From an uncultured bacterium (GTDB lineage: Bacteria > Verrucomicrobiota > Kiritimatiellia > CAIKKV01), in assembly GCA_938038445.1 (NCBI GenBank), contig CALHRZ010000015.1, forward strand, positions 1 through 64,000: 64,000 nucleotides of DNA, read 5' to 3'. The notes under the pieces are model-generated. The model was not told the origin of the DNA and did not search any database. It worked only from the letters and a program-made list of their open reading frames with translations. Each line of letters starts with the position of its first letter. Position 1 is the stretch's first letter. Position numbers and translations under genes: made by a program. Below, one piece after another: positions 28,990 to 38,079 of the stretch.

Positions 28990-29697
28990 TCACTCAGGGA
29001 GTGGGACCGTCAGGGACTGGCCGTTGTGGCGGGAGTCCAGCGACAGAAAGAACGGCGCGGCTTTTTGCGCCCACTCCTCCGGCGAAGGATAGTGCGCGGC
29101 CTCCGGTCCGAAGCAACGCCGGAGCATTTCGGTGTCAATAATGCCCGGATTGACGGCCACCGCGGCCATACCGGCGGGAAGTTCCAGGGCCAACGCTTTG
29201 GTGAGCCCTTCGATCGCCCATTTGGTTGCACAATAGGGGGCGACCCGTGGAGCGACGGAACGCCCCCAACCGGAGGAGAGGTTTGCGATCACGCCCTGTT
29301 TCCGCCGGATCATGGCGGGGGCGAAATGGCGGATTACGTTTACGACGCCTTTGAGGTTGACGTCCACGCATGCATCGAACGCTTCCGACGGGATGTTCCA
29401 AAGGGGGGCGGGCATGGGCAGGATAGCGGCATTGTTAATCAGGAGATCGGGCGGACCGTATGCGTCCAAAATCCGCCGGCTCCACGCGGCCACAGCGTCG
29501 TCCGACGCAACGTGCACAACATCGAACATGCTTCGCCAACCCTTGGCCTTCCCTTGTTCGCGCAGTTGGGCAATCGCCTCGGCCGACCGACCGCAGCCTG
29601 CTACAACCAGTCCCTTCGCCAGAAACGCTTCCGCCAACGCGCGCCCGAGTCCGCGGGTTGTCCCGGTGATCACCACCTGTTTGATTTTGCCGCTCAT
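28990..29697 (-). CDS. Short-chain dehydrogenase/reductase
   Basis: A 235-residue classical SDR. TGTTRGLG at residues 11-18 is the cofactor-binding glycine motif, LLINNAAI is the NNAG-type motif, and Ser in NLSSGWG with YCATK gives the catalytic Ser-Tyr-Lys. GIIDTEM follows the active site. The substrate is unknown. A candidate promoter lies upstream (29755-29783), and the gene converges on the FkbM gene with 29 bases between stops. Confidence 0.9.
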   Translation of the reverse strand: MSGKIKQVVITGTTRGLGRALAEAFLAKGLVVAGCGRSAEAIAQLREQGKAKGWRSMFDVVHVASDDAVAAWSRRILDAYGPPDLLINNAAILPMPAPLWNIPSEAFDACVDVNLKGVVNVIRHFAPAMIRRKQGVIANLSSGWGRSVAPRVAPYCATKWAIEGLTKALALELPAGMAAVAVNPGIIDTEMLRRCFGPEAAHYPSPEEWAQKAAPFFLSLDSRHNGQSLTVPLPE

Positions 29698-29754
29698 GAG
29701 GGCGCCTTCTTATCCTGTCCGCAACGCGCGTTAGGGCATTCCCTTTTGGAAAAC

Positions 29755-29783
29755 AGTATAAGGGGGCTGAGCACACGACGCAA
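29755..29783 (-). promoter_or_regulatory. Candidate promoter for the SDR gene
   Basis: On the minus strand, TTGCGT (29783-29778) and TATACT (29760-29755) are spaced by 17 bases; the -10 matches consensus at five positions. The ATG at 29697 lies about 50 bases downstream of the expected start site, with AAGAAGG as ribosome binding site. Confidence 0.5.
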
Positions 29784-29862
29784 CGCGCAGGGAGCGAAGA
29801 GAGGAAACGACGGGGGAAATCCGCTTGACGCGAGGCAAAGGGGGCGGATACCGTTTGACGCC

Positions 29863-32800
29863 ATGAGCGTCTTTTATCCCGCGGAGAGAATCCGTTCCGA
29901 CCGTTCCCCCCTGATTCATTGGGTGATCGCGGGGCTGCTCCTTGCGCTTGGACTTGCGATGCGGGTGTGGGGGGCTTGGGTTTATGAGTTTGCCCACACC
30001 TCTGACCACGGCATCATCTGCCTCATGGTCAAGCATATGTTGGAAGGGCGGGGGTTCCCCGTTTTTTTTTATGGCCACTCCTACATGGGTAATCTGGAAC
30101 CCGCGTTCAGCGCGTTGTTGTGCCGTGGGTTCGGTTTGACGGGGTTTTGGATCAACATGGGCACGGCGTTGATCGGGTTCGCCTTTCTGCCCCTCGTGTA
30201 TGTCTGGGCGCGAAAAGCCGCCGGGTCTGTGGCCGCGCTCGCCGCACTGGCCTTTGCCGTCATCGGCCCCCCCGATTACTTCCAGTTTGTATCCTGGGCC
30301 GATGGGGGGTATGCCGCGATTCCGTTTCTTATTTGCGCGGTCGTGATGGGGACGCTTTGGCTTCTCGAGCGGGAGCTGCGCGATCGTCCGCCTCCTTTTT
30401 CCGCTTATGCGGCGCTGGGATTGGTTGCGGGCGTGGGCTGTTGGCAATCGCCCCTCCTCATTCCGGCATTCGCCACTTCGGCCCTCCTTGGCGCGCTGGT
30501 TCTTCGCCATCGTGTGCTGTCCTGGAGGTCTGTTGCCGGTGCAATCGGCTTTTTCATCGGGAGCGCGCCGCTCTGGATCTGGAACATTCGGAACGGATGG
30601 CAGACCTTTGATATGGTCAAAACGCACGAGCGCCCGGGGATCGTCGAAGGGCTCAAAATTTTTTACGGCGAACGCCTGCCGACCCTTCTCGAACTTTCCC
30701 GGCTTCCCGTTGCCGCGCAGATCGCATTGGGAAGCCTTCTGCTTCTTCTGACGGCGGCTGGGCTGGCTCGACTGTATCAAAGCGAGCGGGAGGGAAAACG
30801 TTCGGAAACCCTTTGGTTGGGCGGCGGTTTTCTCTTTCTGCTTCTGTATTCCTCACTGTTCGGGTTCTCTCGTTTTGCCCGCGTGGACGCCATGCGGTAC
30901 GTCATCGTGCTCATTCCGGTTCTGGGCGTGCTGTGGGGCGCAGGGACCGCCTGGCTGTTCGCGCGGTTGAATTCCTTAGGGCGCGCGGGGCAGGTTGCGG
31001 CCTTTGTTCCGGTATCCCTCTTGATTCTGTTGCAGGCGCTTGAACTGCCGAAGCGGTTGGAGCAGCGCCGTGTCACCGCCGCCTTCATGGACGAGGCGAA
31101 TGCGTTGGGCGATTTTCTTCGTTCGAACGGCATTCGTCATCTGTATGCCGACTATCAGGTCCGGCGCGCCAATCATGCCCTTAATTTCATTTTGAATGAG
31201 GAGTTCGTCTTTTCTCCTCCCCTTCGCGAGCGGTACACGCCCTATGCGGAAGCGCTGGAAGGAGCGGAACATCCCGCCGTTCTCAACAACTGTATGGGGT
31301 TTCAGTCATTTTTGGAAATGACGGGCGGATCGAGCCAAACCGGCGATTGCTACGGTATGACGGTTCATTTCAACATCCAACCCCCGCCTCCTGCCGTTCC
31401 TTTGCCGGCTTCCTTTCTCCGTGAGATCCAGGACGAATCCGGTCGGGATTGGCATTCGGTGCTCACCGACGGCGATGCCGGTACGTCTTGGAGTGAAGAG
31501 AAAGAGGGGGAGCAAAAACTCCACCGCTTGACCCTCCGGCTTTGCGAGGCCGTTGTTCTTTCGGGGGTCCGTTGTTTTGCCGAGGAAAGTCGATATCCCT
31601 CGGCATTGGCGGTAGAAGGATGGGATGCTGCTGCCCAGAAATGGAGAAGCGTTGCCCCCCTTCGCCCGGTCACGCGCTATTTTTGGTCGGGACCCCGCTT
31701 TTATTGGGGAGGAGATCTCTACCGTCTCGAATGCCGCTTTTCTCCTCTGGAAACCGATCAACTCCGCTTGACCGTGAAGGGAGGCCGGGAAACCCCCTTT
31801 TCGATCTTGGAATTGGAGATTCTGACAAACGGGGAGGATGCGGGTCAAAAACGACCGGATCGGGCCGATCTGGAGCCGGCGGCTCGCCATCTCCAGTCAT
31901 CCGGAATTCGACGGCTCTATGCCGATCGCTGGGAGGCGAACATCCTCTGGCGGCGCTGCAACGGAGAGCTTCAGACCCCCTGGTTGCGCCACTTGAAACG
32001 GTCCGCATGTCTAACGCCCGCTATGACGTTGGATCGCCAAACGGCGATCCTGGTCCGAGAGGAATATAGTGAATCGGTCCGACGCGCGTTGGCCCGCCGC
32101 TTCATTGAAAGCCGGGAAACGCCGGTTGGGATCTGGAGGTTGTTCGATTTTTCGGAGAGTCCTACTCCTTCGGCTCTTTTGGACAAACCGGGGCTCTGGT
32201 GGACGGGATTAAACGTTCTTTGTTCGAATGATGAGGAGTGGGCTGTGGCCGTCGTCCGCAGTGCCGACGAATGGGTGGGCCGTAAGGAGGCGGCGCGTGC
32301 GATGGAAGCCCTTCGGTCAACCCTAGCGGTTTTTCCTTATTCCGCCCCTTTCTACCGGGTTTTTGCCGAAACGGCCGAACAAGCGGGCGACTTCCAAACA
32401 GCCCTAGCGGCCCGACTTGCGGCCGAGCGGGCCGGAACGCCATCGGTCGTCTTGGATGCCCGATTCCATGGCGGACCTGAACTCGCCGGTGTGACTCTGT
32501 CAGAACGGGGTGTCATCGGAGAGATTTTACCGGTCCGATATCACTGGCGGGGACTCCAAAAGAGCAATCTGGAGAATCTGGAGGTTCGGGTGCGGTTTCA
32601 GCGCGGCGATGAGATGGTTTTCCAGGACGATCATTCCTTTCCGTCGGCGGCATCTCAAGTTCAGAAGGATTGGGGAGAATGGGTGGAGGAGCGGCGCGTC
32701 AGGATTCCCAACGGTTTGTCTCCTGGCGAGGTTCGGATGGTGATCGAGCTGGCGCGGATTGAGGGTAAGAGCCGCCGGCTTCCGGTGACCGCGGCCCATC

Positions 32801-32883
32801 GTGAAGGGAAACGGGCTGTGGTTGTGCCGGTTCCGATTCGGTTGGTCCGTCGTGCCGCAGAACCGGTTGGAGATGCGCGATGA
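29863..32883 (+). CDS. GT39-like membrane glycosyltransferase with discoidin-like C-terminal region
   Basis: A 1006-residue protein. The first ~410 residues are a multi-helix GT39/PMT_2-like domain: SDHGIICLMVKHMLEGRGFP and FYGHSYMGNLEPAFSALL match the first loop of such mannosyltransferase-like proteins. The soluble part then holds an F5/8 type C-like (discoidin) stretch (SVLTDGDAGTSWSEE to PFSILELEI) flanked by two related segments, GIRHLYADYQVRRANHALNF and GIRRLYADRWEANILWRR, and a TPR-like helical pair near residue 830. The start ATG 29863 was set inside a longer open frame because upstream sequence is antisense to the SDR gene. Donor is probably a polyprenyl-linked sugar; acceptor unknown. 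Confidence 0.75.
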   Translation: MSVFYPAERIRSDRSPLIHWVIAGLLLALGLAMRVWGAWVYEFAHTSDHGIICLMVKHMLEGRGFPVFFYGHSYMGNLEPAFSALLCRGFGLTGFWINMGTALIGFAFLPLVYVWARKAAGSVAALAALAFAVIGPPDYFQFVSWADGGYAAIPFLICAVVMGTLWLLERELRDRPPPFSAYAALGLVAGVGCWQSPLLIPAFATSALLGALVLRHRVLSWRSVAGAIGFFIGSAPLWIWNIRNGWQTFDMVKTHERPGIVEGLKIFYGERLPTLLELSRLPVAAQIALGSLLLLLTAAGLARLYQSEREGKRSETLWLGGGFLFLLLYSSLFGFSRFARVDAMRYVIVLIPVLGVLWGAGTAWLFARLNSLGRAGQVAAFVPVSLLILLQALELPKRLEQRRVTAAFMDEANALGDFLRSNGIRHLYADYQVRRANHALNFILNEEFVFSPPLRERYTPYAEALEGAEHPAVLNNCMGFQSFLEMTGGSSQTGDCYGMTVHFNIQPPPPAVPLPASFLREIQDESGRDWHSVLTDGDAGTSWSEEKEGEQKLHRLTLRLCEAVVLSGVRCFAEESRYPSALAVEGWDAAAQKWRSVAPLRPVTRYFWSGPRFYWGGDLYRLECRFSPLETDQLRLTVKGGRETPFSILELEILTNGEDAGQKRPDRADLEPAARHLQSSGIRRLYADRWEANILWRRCNGELQTPWLRHLKRSACLTPAMTLDRQTAILVREEYSESVRRALARRFIESRETPVGIWRLFDFSESPTPSALLDKPGLWWTGLNVLCSNDEEWAVAVVRSADEWVGRKEAARAMEALRSTLAVFPYSAPFYRVFAETAEQAGDFQTALAARLAAERAGTPSVVLDARFHGGPELAGVTLSERGVIGEILPVRYHWRGLQKSNLENLEVRVRFQRGDEMVFQDDHSFPSAASQVQKDWGEWVEERRVRIPNGLSPGEVRMVIELARIEGKSRRLPVTAAHREGKRAVVVPVPIRLVRRAAEPVGDAR

Positions 32884-34271
32884 GCCGATCAAAATCCCGA
32901 TGGGAAAAAGCGTTTGAAGCGGGGAAAGAGCGCTTTCTTTCCGAATGGGCCGACGCCGTGCGGTTTCCGAGCATTGGGGCGGATCCTGCCCATCAAGGCG
33001 ACTGCCGGAATTGCGCGGCATGGTATGCCGCCCGACTTCGCGAACGGGGGTTTTCGGCAGAAGTGATTTCGACCGGCGAAGAAGTCCCGCCCGTGGTCTT
33101 CGGGGAACGGCCGGGTCGTTCTGGGGTTCCCTCTCTCTTGATCTATGGCCATTATGACGTTCAACCCGCCGATCCTCTTGAAAAATGGGAAACGCCGCCG
33201 TTCGATCCCGTATGGAAGGCAGGGCGACTGTGGGGGCGGGGAGCGCAAGACAACAAGGGGCAGCTGGCCTACCTGCTTGCGTCTCTGGCGGTTTTGCATC
33301 AGCAGATGCCGGAGGCTCTTCCGCCACTCCGGATTTTGCTCGAGGGGCAGGAAGAGTCCGGCAGTGCCGGCTTGACGCGCCTTCTTCCGGCCCTGGCTTC
33401 CCGGCTGCGTGCCGATGGGCTGCTGGTCTGCGATACCTTCCTGGCACCCGGCGGAGCGCCGGCGCTGGTGATGGGATTGCGAGGGATTCTCCATTTTACG
33501 CTGACCGTGCGAGGACCGGAGCGGGACCTTCATTCCGGGGTGCACGGAGGTGTTGCCCCCAATCCGGCGCTGGGGCTCTGCCGTTTGCTGGCCGCCCTGC
33601 ACCGGCCGAATGGTGCAATTGCTGTGCCCGGTTTCGAGCCGCTTCCGGATTGTCCCAACGAACGGGAGTTGGCCCTTCTGGCCCGTATCCCCTTTAACCC
33701 CGCAGAATATGAACGACAGACGGGGGTTCCCCCCGTCGGGGGAGAAGAAAAGGTTCCCCCCCTGATCCGGCTGGGATTTCGCCCAACGATCGAAATCAAC
33801 GGGCTTCAGTCCGGCTACGCAGGGGCAGGGTCGAAAACGATTATTCCCGACCGGGCCATGGCCAAGATCAGCTGCCGCTTGGCGGCCGGCCAGGAGCCCG
33901 AACGGTGCCTGGAGTCTCTCGAACAATTTCTTCACGAACGAATTCCGCCCGGCCTTCGTCTTGAGATTTCCGAAAAGACGCTTGGCGGACCGGCGCTTCG
34001 ACTGGATCCTAACTCCTCGTGGAGCCAGCGGGCCACCCGTTGTCTGGAGAAAGTCTGTGGTCGGCCGGCGGTTTTTCAGTGGGAGGGGGCTTCCATTCCC
34101 ATTTTGACCGCCCTTCGCCGCGCGGCCGGCGGCGCGTCCCCCATTCTGACCGGTTTCGGGCTCGAGGAAGATGCCGTTCATGCGCCGAACGAATCGTTCT
34201 CTCTGGACCGTTTCCGGCTGGGCTTTCTGTTTGGGTGCGTGTTTCTGAGCGAGTGGGGAGAGGGACAATGA
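32880..34271 (+). CDS. M20-family metallopeptidase (dipeptidase type)
   Basis: 463 residues with the M20 zinc-peptidase signature: IYGHYDVQPADPLEKWETPP (metal His and the following Asp), GRGAQDNKGQLAY (bridging Asp), LEGQEESGSAGL (general-base Glu and metal Glu) and, near the C terminus, AVHAPNESFSLDRF (metal His). The dimerisation domain occupies the middle. These enzymes cleave small peptides or N-acyl amino acids in the cytoplasm. ATG 32880 overlaps the preceding stop; the stop overlaps the next start. It heads a four-gene catabolic-looking set. Confidence 0.92.
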   Translation: MSRSKSRWEKAFEAGKERFLSEWADAVRFPSIGADPAHQGDCRNCAAWYAARLRERGFSAEVISTGEEVPPVVFGERPGRSGVPSLLIYGHYDVQPADPLEKWETPPFDPVWKAGRLWGRGAQDNKGQLAYLLASLAVLHQQMPEALPPLRILLEGQEESGSAGLTRLLPALASRLRADGLLVCDTFLAPGGAPALVMGLRGILHFTLTVRGPERDLHSGVHGGVAPNPALGLCRLLAALHRPNGAIAVPGFEPLPDCPNERELALLARIPFNPAEYERQTGVPPVGGEEKVPPLIRLGFRPTIEINGLQSGYAGAGSKTIIPDRAMAKISCRLAAGQEPERCLESLEQFLHERIPPGLRLEISEKTLGGPALRLDPNSSWSQRATRCLEKVCGRPAVFQWEGASIPILTALRRAAGGASPILTGFGLEEDAVHAPNESFSLDRFRLGFLFGCVFLSEWGEGQ

Positions 34272-35278
34272 GCGAAAGGAAACGGATCCTCATTTTGGGC
34301 GCGGGCGGGATCGGCAAACGACACATTCGCGGTTTTCTGAAAACCGGCCGCGTTTCGGTAAGTCTCGTTGAACCGGATCCTTCGAAACGCGAGGCGGTGA
34401 ACCGGGAATATCCCTTCGAAGCGGTTTATGGCGCGCTGGACGAGGTGGATCTTGGGCGGTTCGACCTGGCGGTGATCGCTGCTCCTGCCCACCTGCACAT
34501 TCCGCTGGCCATGCGCTGTGTGGATGCGGGCGTTCCCTTCCTATGCGAGAAACCATTGGCGGTGACGTGGGAGGGCGTGGAGCTCCTTCTCGCGCGGACT
34601 CGCGAGCGGGCCATTCCGGCTCGGGTGGGGTTTGTGCGGCGGTGCGCGCCCGAGGTGATTGAACTAAGGAAACGGATTCTGAATGGAGAGATTGGGCGCA
34701 TCCGAATGGCTTATTTGAACCTTTCCCAGGAGTATCCCCGCTACCGCCCCGATTACCGGACTATTTATTATGCGCGTCCCGAAATGGGCGGCGGATGCAT
34801 TCTGGACGCGGCCAGCCATGCCATCGACCTTCTCCTCTGGATTCTGGGCGACGTCTCGGAAGTTGCGGCGATGTATGACCACCTCGCTCTTGAGGGGGTG
34901 GAGGTCGAGGACTGTTGCCTGATCGCGCTGCGTTTCCGGAGCGGTGTTCTTGCCCATATTGCCATGAATCAGTTTCAGAAGCCCAATACGTCTCTCGTCG
35001 AATTTATCGGTGAAACAGGCAATCTGTTGCTGGATCACTCCGTGCTGAAGGTGGCTCGCGACGATTCGGGGCGTTGGGAAAGCCGCGACTTCATGGAAGG
35101 GCTGAAGCCGACGGAAGCGCATGAGTCCCGTTTTGTGTTTCAGGCGAACGCGATGCTTGACCTTCTCGAGGGAAAGCCCTGTCCTCTGGCCACCCTGGAG
35201 GAGGCGGCCCGGGGTTTGCGGGTGGCTCTTGCGGTCAAACAAGCAGGGCGAGAAAAGCGGACGGTTCATGTGGAGTGA
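34268..35278 (+). CDS. Gfo/Idh/MocA-family oxidoreductase
   Basis: A 336-residue NAD(P)-dependent oxidoreductase with ILILGAGGIGKRHIRGFLKT at the N terminus (Rossmann GxGxxG), AVIAAPAHLHIPLAMRCVDAG, the conserved EKPLAVTWEGVELLL, and GGGCILDAASHAIDLLLWIL, which carries the active-site His. Substrates are usually sugars or inositols; here unknown. ATG 34268 overlaps the M20 stop (ATGA) with GGGAGAGG upstream, so the two are translationally coupled. Confidence 0.9.
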   Translation: MSERKRILILGAGGIGKRHIRGFLKTGRVSVSLVEPDPSKREAVNREYPFEAVYGALDEVDLGRFDLAVIAAPAHLHIPLAMRCVDAGVPFLCEKPLAVTWEGVELLLARTRERAIPARVGFVRRCAPEVIELRKRILNGEIGRIRMAYLNLSQEYPRYRPDYRTIYYARPEMGGGCILDAASHAIDLLLWILGDVSEVAAMYDHLALEGVEVEDCCLIALRFRSGVLAHIAMNQFQKPNTSLVEFIGETGNLLLDHSVLKVARDDSGRWESRDFMEGLKPTEAHESRFVFQANAMLDLLEGKPCPLATLEEAARGLRVALAVKQAGREKRTVHVE

Positions 35279-35281
35279 CGC

Positions 35282-36841
35282 ATGACGGTGTGGCAGTTGC
35301 ATCCCGAGATTGAATGGGCGGACTATCTTTCCGATGAGTCCCGCCTTCGGGGGGAGGCGGTCGCGATCGCCTTTCCGGCGAATGAGGACGAAGCAGTTTC
35401 GGCCATGCGGGAAGCGGGAAAACAAGGTTGGCCGGTGACGGTTCAAGGGGGGCGAACGGGGATCGCGGGGGGCGCGGTTCCCGCGGGGGGCGCCGTGTTG
35501 AATCTGAACCGGATGAACCGTATTCTCGGCATGCGGCGGCGGCAAGCGGATGGGGCGTTTGTGATCCGGGTCCAGGCCGGCCTGACGCTCGCCGGATTGC
35601 GGCAAGCGCTCGCGACGAAGGAAATTCCTGCGGAGGGATGGAAGGAAGAAGAGCGGCAGGTGCTGGAAGAGTTCCGTCGGGCTTCGCCTCATTTTCTGAC
35701 GACCGATCCTACGGAACCCAGCGCCACGATTGGGGGAATGATCGCCTGCAATGCTTCGGGTGCGCGCTCCTTTCGTTACGGGGCCATCCGCCGGTGGGTA
35801 GACGCGGCCCGTATTCTCCTGGCCGACGGAACGGTTATTGCTTTGGCCCGAGGGCGGGAACGGGCTGTGGGACGGCAGTTTCGGCTGATGGCGGGCGGGC
35901 GGACGATCGAAGGGGTGTTACCCTCATATGCCCTGCCGTCCGTCAAGAACGCGGCGGGTTATTATGGGGCCGAGGGGATGGACCTGCTCGATCTTTTCAT
36001 CGGGAGCGAGGGGACGCTGGGGGTCATACTGGAAGCGGAAGTGATATTGGCCCCTGCGCCGGCGGTCGAATGGGGGTTGACGGCGTTTCTGCCCAACACC
36101 CCGTCCGTCTGCCGGTTTGTCCGGGCGGTGCGGGAGGATCGAAGGGGGGTGGCGGCCATCGAGTATTTCAGCGACTCCGCGCTTGAGCTGCTCCGCGCGG
36201 CGAAGGCGGAGGGGGGGGTGTTTGGCGAGCTTCCGCCCATTCCGGAAGGGAAGGCTGCCGCCGTGTATGTGGAGATTCACGCAGAAGACGAGGCTGCGGC
36301 GGGCGAAACGCTTGAACGGTTGATTGCCGCGATGAACGCCTGCGGAGGCAAGGAAGAGACGGCGTGGTTGGCGACCGAGCCGAGGGAGATGGAACGGGCG
36401 AAAGCGTTCCGTCATGCGGTTCCCGAGCGAGTCAATGCCCTGATTGCGGAGCGAAAGAAGCGCGCGCCGGGCTTGACAAAACTGGGGACAGACATGGCGG
36501 TTCCGGACGGCCGACTCGAAGCCGTGATGGAAATGTACGAGCGGGATCTGGCGGCTCGGGGGTATGAGGCGGTGCTTTTCGGGCACATCGGCGATCATCA
36601 CATCCATGTGAATATTTTGCCGCGGAGTCTTGAGGAGTATGCGGAGGCGCGGTGTCTCTATCGGCAGTGGGCGGAGCAGGTCTGCCGATGGGGGGGAACC
36701 ATTTCCGCCGAGCATGGGGTGGGCAAGCTGAAAAAGAGCCTGTTGCCCGTAATGCTGGGGGTGGAGGGCGTCCGTCAGATGCAAGCCGTCAAAGGCGTTT
36801 TGGATCCGGAAAACCGCCTTGCGCCTGGTACGTTGTTTTAG
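35282..36841 (+). CDS. FAD-linked oxidase (glycolate oxidase GlcD / D-lactate dehydrogenase type)
   Basis: 519 residues. The N-terminal FAD-binding PCMH domain shows VTVQGGRTGIAGGAVPAGG, GGMIACNASGARSFRYGAIR and FIGSEGTLGVI. The C-terminal oxidase domain has LFGHIGDHHIHVNILP and SAEHGVGKLKKSLLP. Family members oxidise 2-hydroxy acids such as glycolate or D-lactate; no GlcE or GlcF partner is adjacent. ATG 35282 lies three bases after the previous stop with GGAG six bases upstream. Confidence 0.9.
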   Translation: MTVWQLHPEIEWADYLSDESRLRGEAVAIAFPANEDEAVSAMREAGKQGWPVTVQGGRTGIAGGAVPAGGAVLNLNRMNRILGMRRRQADGAFVIRVQAGLTLAGLRQALATKEIPAEGWKEEERQVLEEFRRASPHFLTTDPTEPSATIGGMIACNASGARSFRYGAIRRWVDAARILLADGTVIALARGRERAVGRQFRLMAGGRTIEGVLPSYALPSVKNAAGYYGAEGMDLLDLFIGSEGTLGVILEAEVILAPAPAVEWGLTAFLPNTPSVCRFVRAVREDRRGVAAIEYFSDSALELLRAAKAEGGVFGELPPIPEGKAAAVYVEIHAEDEAAAGETLERLIAAMNACGGKEETAWLATEPREMERAKAFRHAVPERVNALIAERKKRAPGLTKLGTDMAVPDGRLEAVMEMYERDLAARGYEAVLFGHIGDHHIHVNILPRSLEEYAEARCLYRQWAEQVCRWGGTISAEHGVGKLKKSLLPVMLGVEGVRQMQAVKGVLDPENRLAPGTLF

Positions 36842-36854
36842 GGGAGTAGCGTCC

Positions 36855-37553
36855 ATGCGTATGGGAAACTGGCGGAGCGTTGGGAAGTGGATTCTCGTCG
36901 GCACGTTCCTTTTCCTTTTATTCGCCAGCCGGGAGTGGTGGCTGGCAGGGGTTGCGCGGCTGTGGATGGCGGCGGATGAGCCGGAGCCGGCCGATGCGAT
37001 TGTCGTGTTGGGGGGCGGATTGCAGAGTCGGCCCTTCGAGGCGGCGGAACTGTATCGGATGGGGTATGCGCCGCTGGTGCTTGTCATGCGGAATGCCCTG
37101 CGCAAGACCGATGCCATGGGCATTACCGTGGACGACACGACCGCGGCCGTCAAGGTGCTTCAGGCGATGCAGGTTCCCGATTCGGCCATCCGAGTCACGG
37201 ACGATTTCGTCTTTAGCACCGCCGACGAAGCGGCCATAACGGCCGAATGGGCGAAAATCCACGGGTGGGCCATGGTGCTGGTTCCGACCAATCCTTTCCA
37301 TACTCGACGCGTCCGGTGGCTGTTCCGCAGGGCGTTGAAAGGGACGGAATGCCGCGTGCGGACGCCTATTGTCCTGCTCGAAACGCACGCGCCAACAGCG
37401 TGGTGGAAAAATGAAGCGGGGCTTGTGGCCTTTCAGAACGAGGTGATCAAGTACGCATACAGCCGCCTTCGCGCGATCCTGGGCCTTCCTCTTACCCGCC
37501 GGATTGCGGCGGGCGTTACGGCCGACGGGAGGCCCATTGCCGAGAGCGAATAG
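36855..37553 (+). CDS. YdcF/SanA-like DUF218 membrane-anchored protein
   Basis: 232 residues with one N-terminal transmembrane segment (WILVGTFLFLLFASREWWL) and a DUF218 domain: ADAIVVLGGGLQSRPFEAAELYRMG, VDDTTAAVKVLQAM and LVPTNPFHTRRVRWLFRRAL. DUF218 proteins are linked to envelope or peptidoglycan-lipid metabolism, but the biochemical role is poorly known. ATG 36855 was preferred to ATG 36861 because GGGGAG lies eight bases upstream. The last 38 bases overlap the 3' end of the minus-strand DciA-like gene. Confidence 0.85.
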   Translation: MRMGNWRSVGKWILVGTFLFLLFASREWWLAGVARLWMAADEPEPADAIVVLGGGLQSRPFEAAELYRMGYAPLVLVMRNALRKTDAMGITVDDTTAAVKVLQAMQVPDSAIRVTDDFVFSTADEAAITAEWAKIHGWAMVLVPTNPFHTRRVRWLFRRALKGTECRVRTPIVLLETHAPTAWWKNEAGLVAFQNEVIKYAYSRLRAILGLPLTRRIAAGVTADGRPIAESE

Positions 37554-37881
37554 GAGAGGATGGTTCCCTTCCGGGATCGAGGCAGAATTGGCAATCGGTG
37601 ACGTGGCCAGGACCGAACCGCTTGCGGATTCCTTCGAGTATGGGCGCCCGCGCCATGCGCGAGAGTTCGAATAGCCAGACGTTGTCGTCCACATGAATCA
37701 CGAGGCGTGTGCCGGACAGCGTTGCAGGGCGCGCGTGACGGGCCACGGCTTCCCCGACGATGTCCGGCCAAGCGGCAACCAGCGACTCGAACCAGTCGGT
37801 TCGGAGCGCTTCGATCCGGGGGATCAGGTGGCGCAGGATTTCGCCGACGGGGACGGCTTCGCGGTCAACAGTTCGTTTCAT
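37516..37881 (-). CDS. DciA-like DUF721 protein
   Basis: A 121-residue protein with the DUF721 pattern: PVGEILRHLIPRI at the N terminus, WPDIVGEAVARHARP near residue 50, then TRLVIHVDDNVWLFELSRM. DciA proteins load the replicative helicase at chromosome initiation in bacteria lacking DnaC. The start was moved from the upstream end of the open frame to MKRTVDREAVPVGE because the extra 19 residues are unlike the family. It converges with, and overlaps by 38 bases, the DUF218 gene. Confidence 0.8.
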   Translation of the reverse strand: MKRTVDREAVPVGEILRHLIPRIEALRTDWFESLVAAWPDIVGEAVARHARPATLSGTRLVIHVDDNVWLFELSRMARAPILEGIRKRFGPGHVTDCQFCLDPGREPSSPIRSRQWASRRP

Positions 37882-38079
37882 GGGACATGCGAATAGTGTC
37901 AGTCCTGGTCCGCGGATCGTCAAGCAGAGAAAGCGCAATCCGTATCCGTACCGGTTGATTTGGCGTTATCGTTCGGATAATGTAATGGGGATGATCGGTT
38001 GTGAAGAAAGAAAAAGAGGACAAGGCGGAGAAAAATTTAAGGGGGGGGGTAGGGTAAGAGGCATGGGGAGAATTTTTGC

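Noticed and set aside
38041-38049. Run of nine G as a phase-variable tract
   Set aside because: It is in the untranslated leader of the ceramidase-like gene, not between clear promoter elements, so a switching role cannot be supported.
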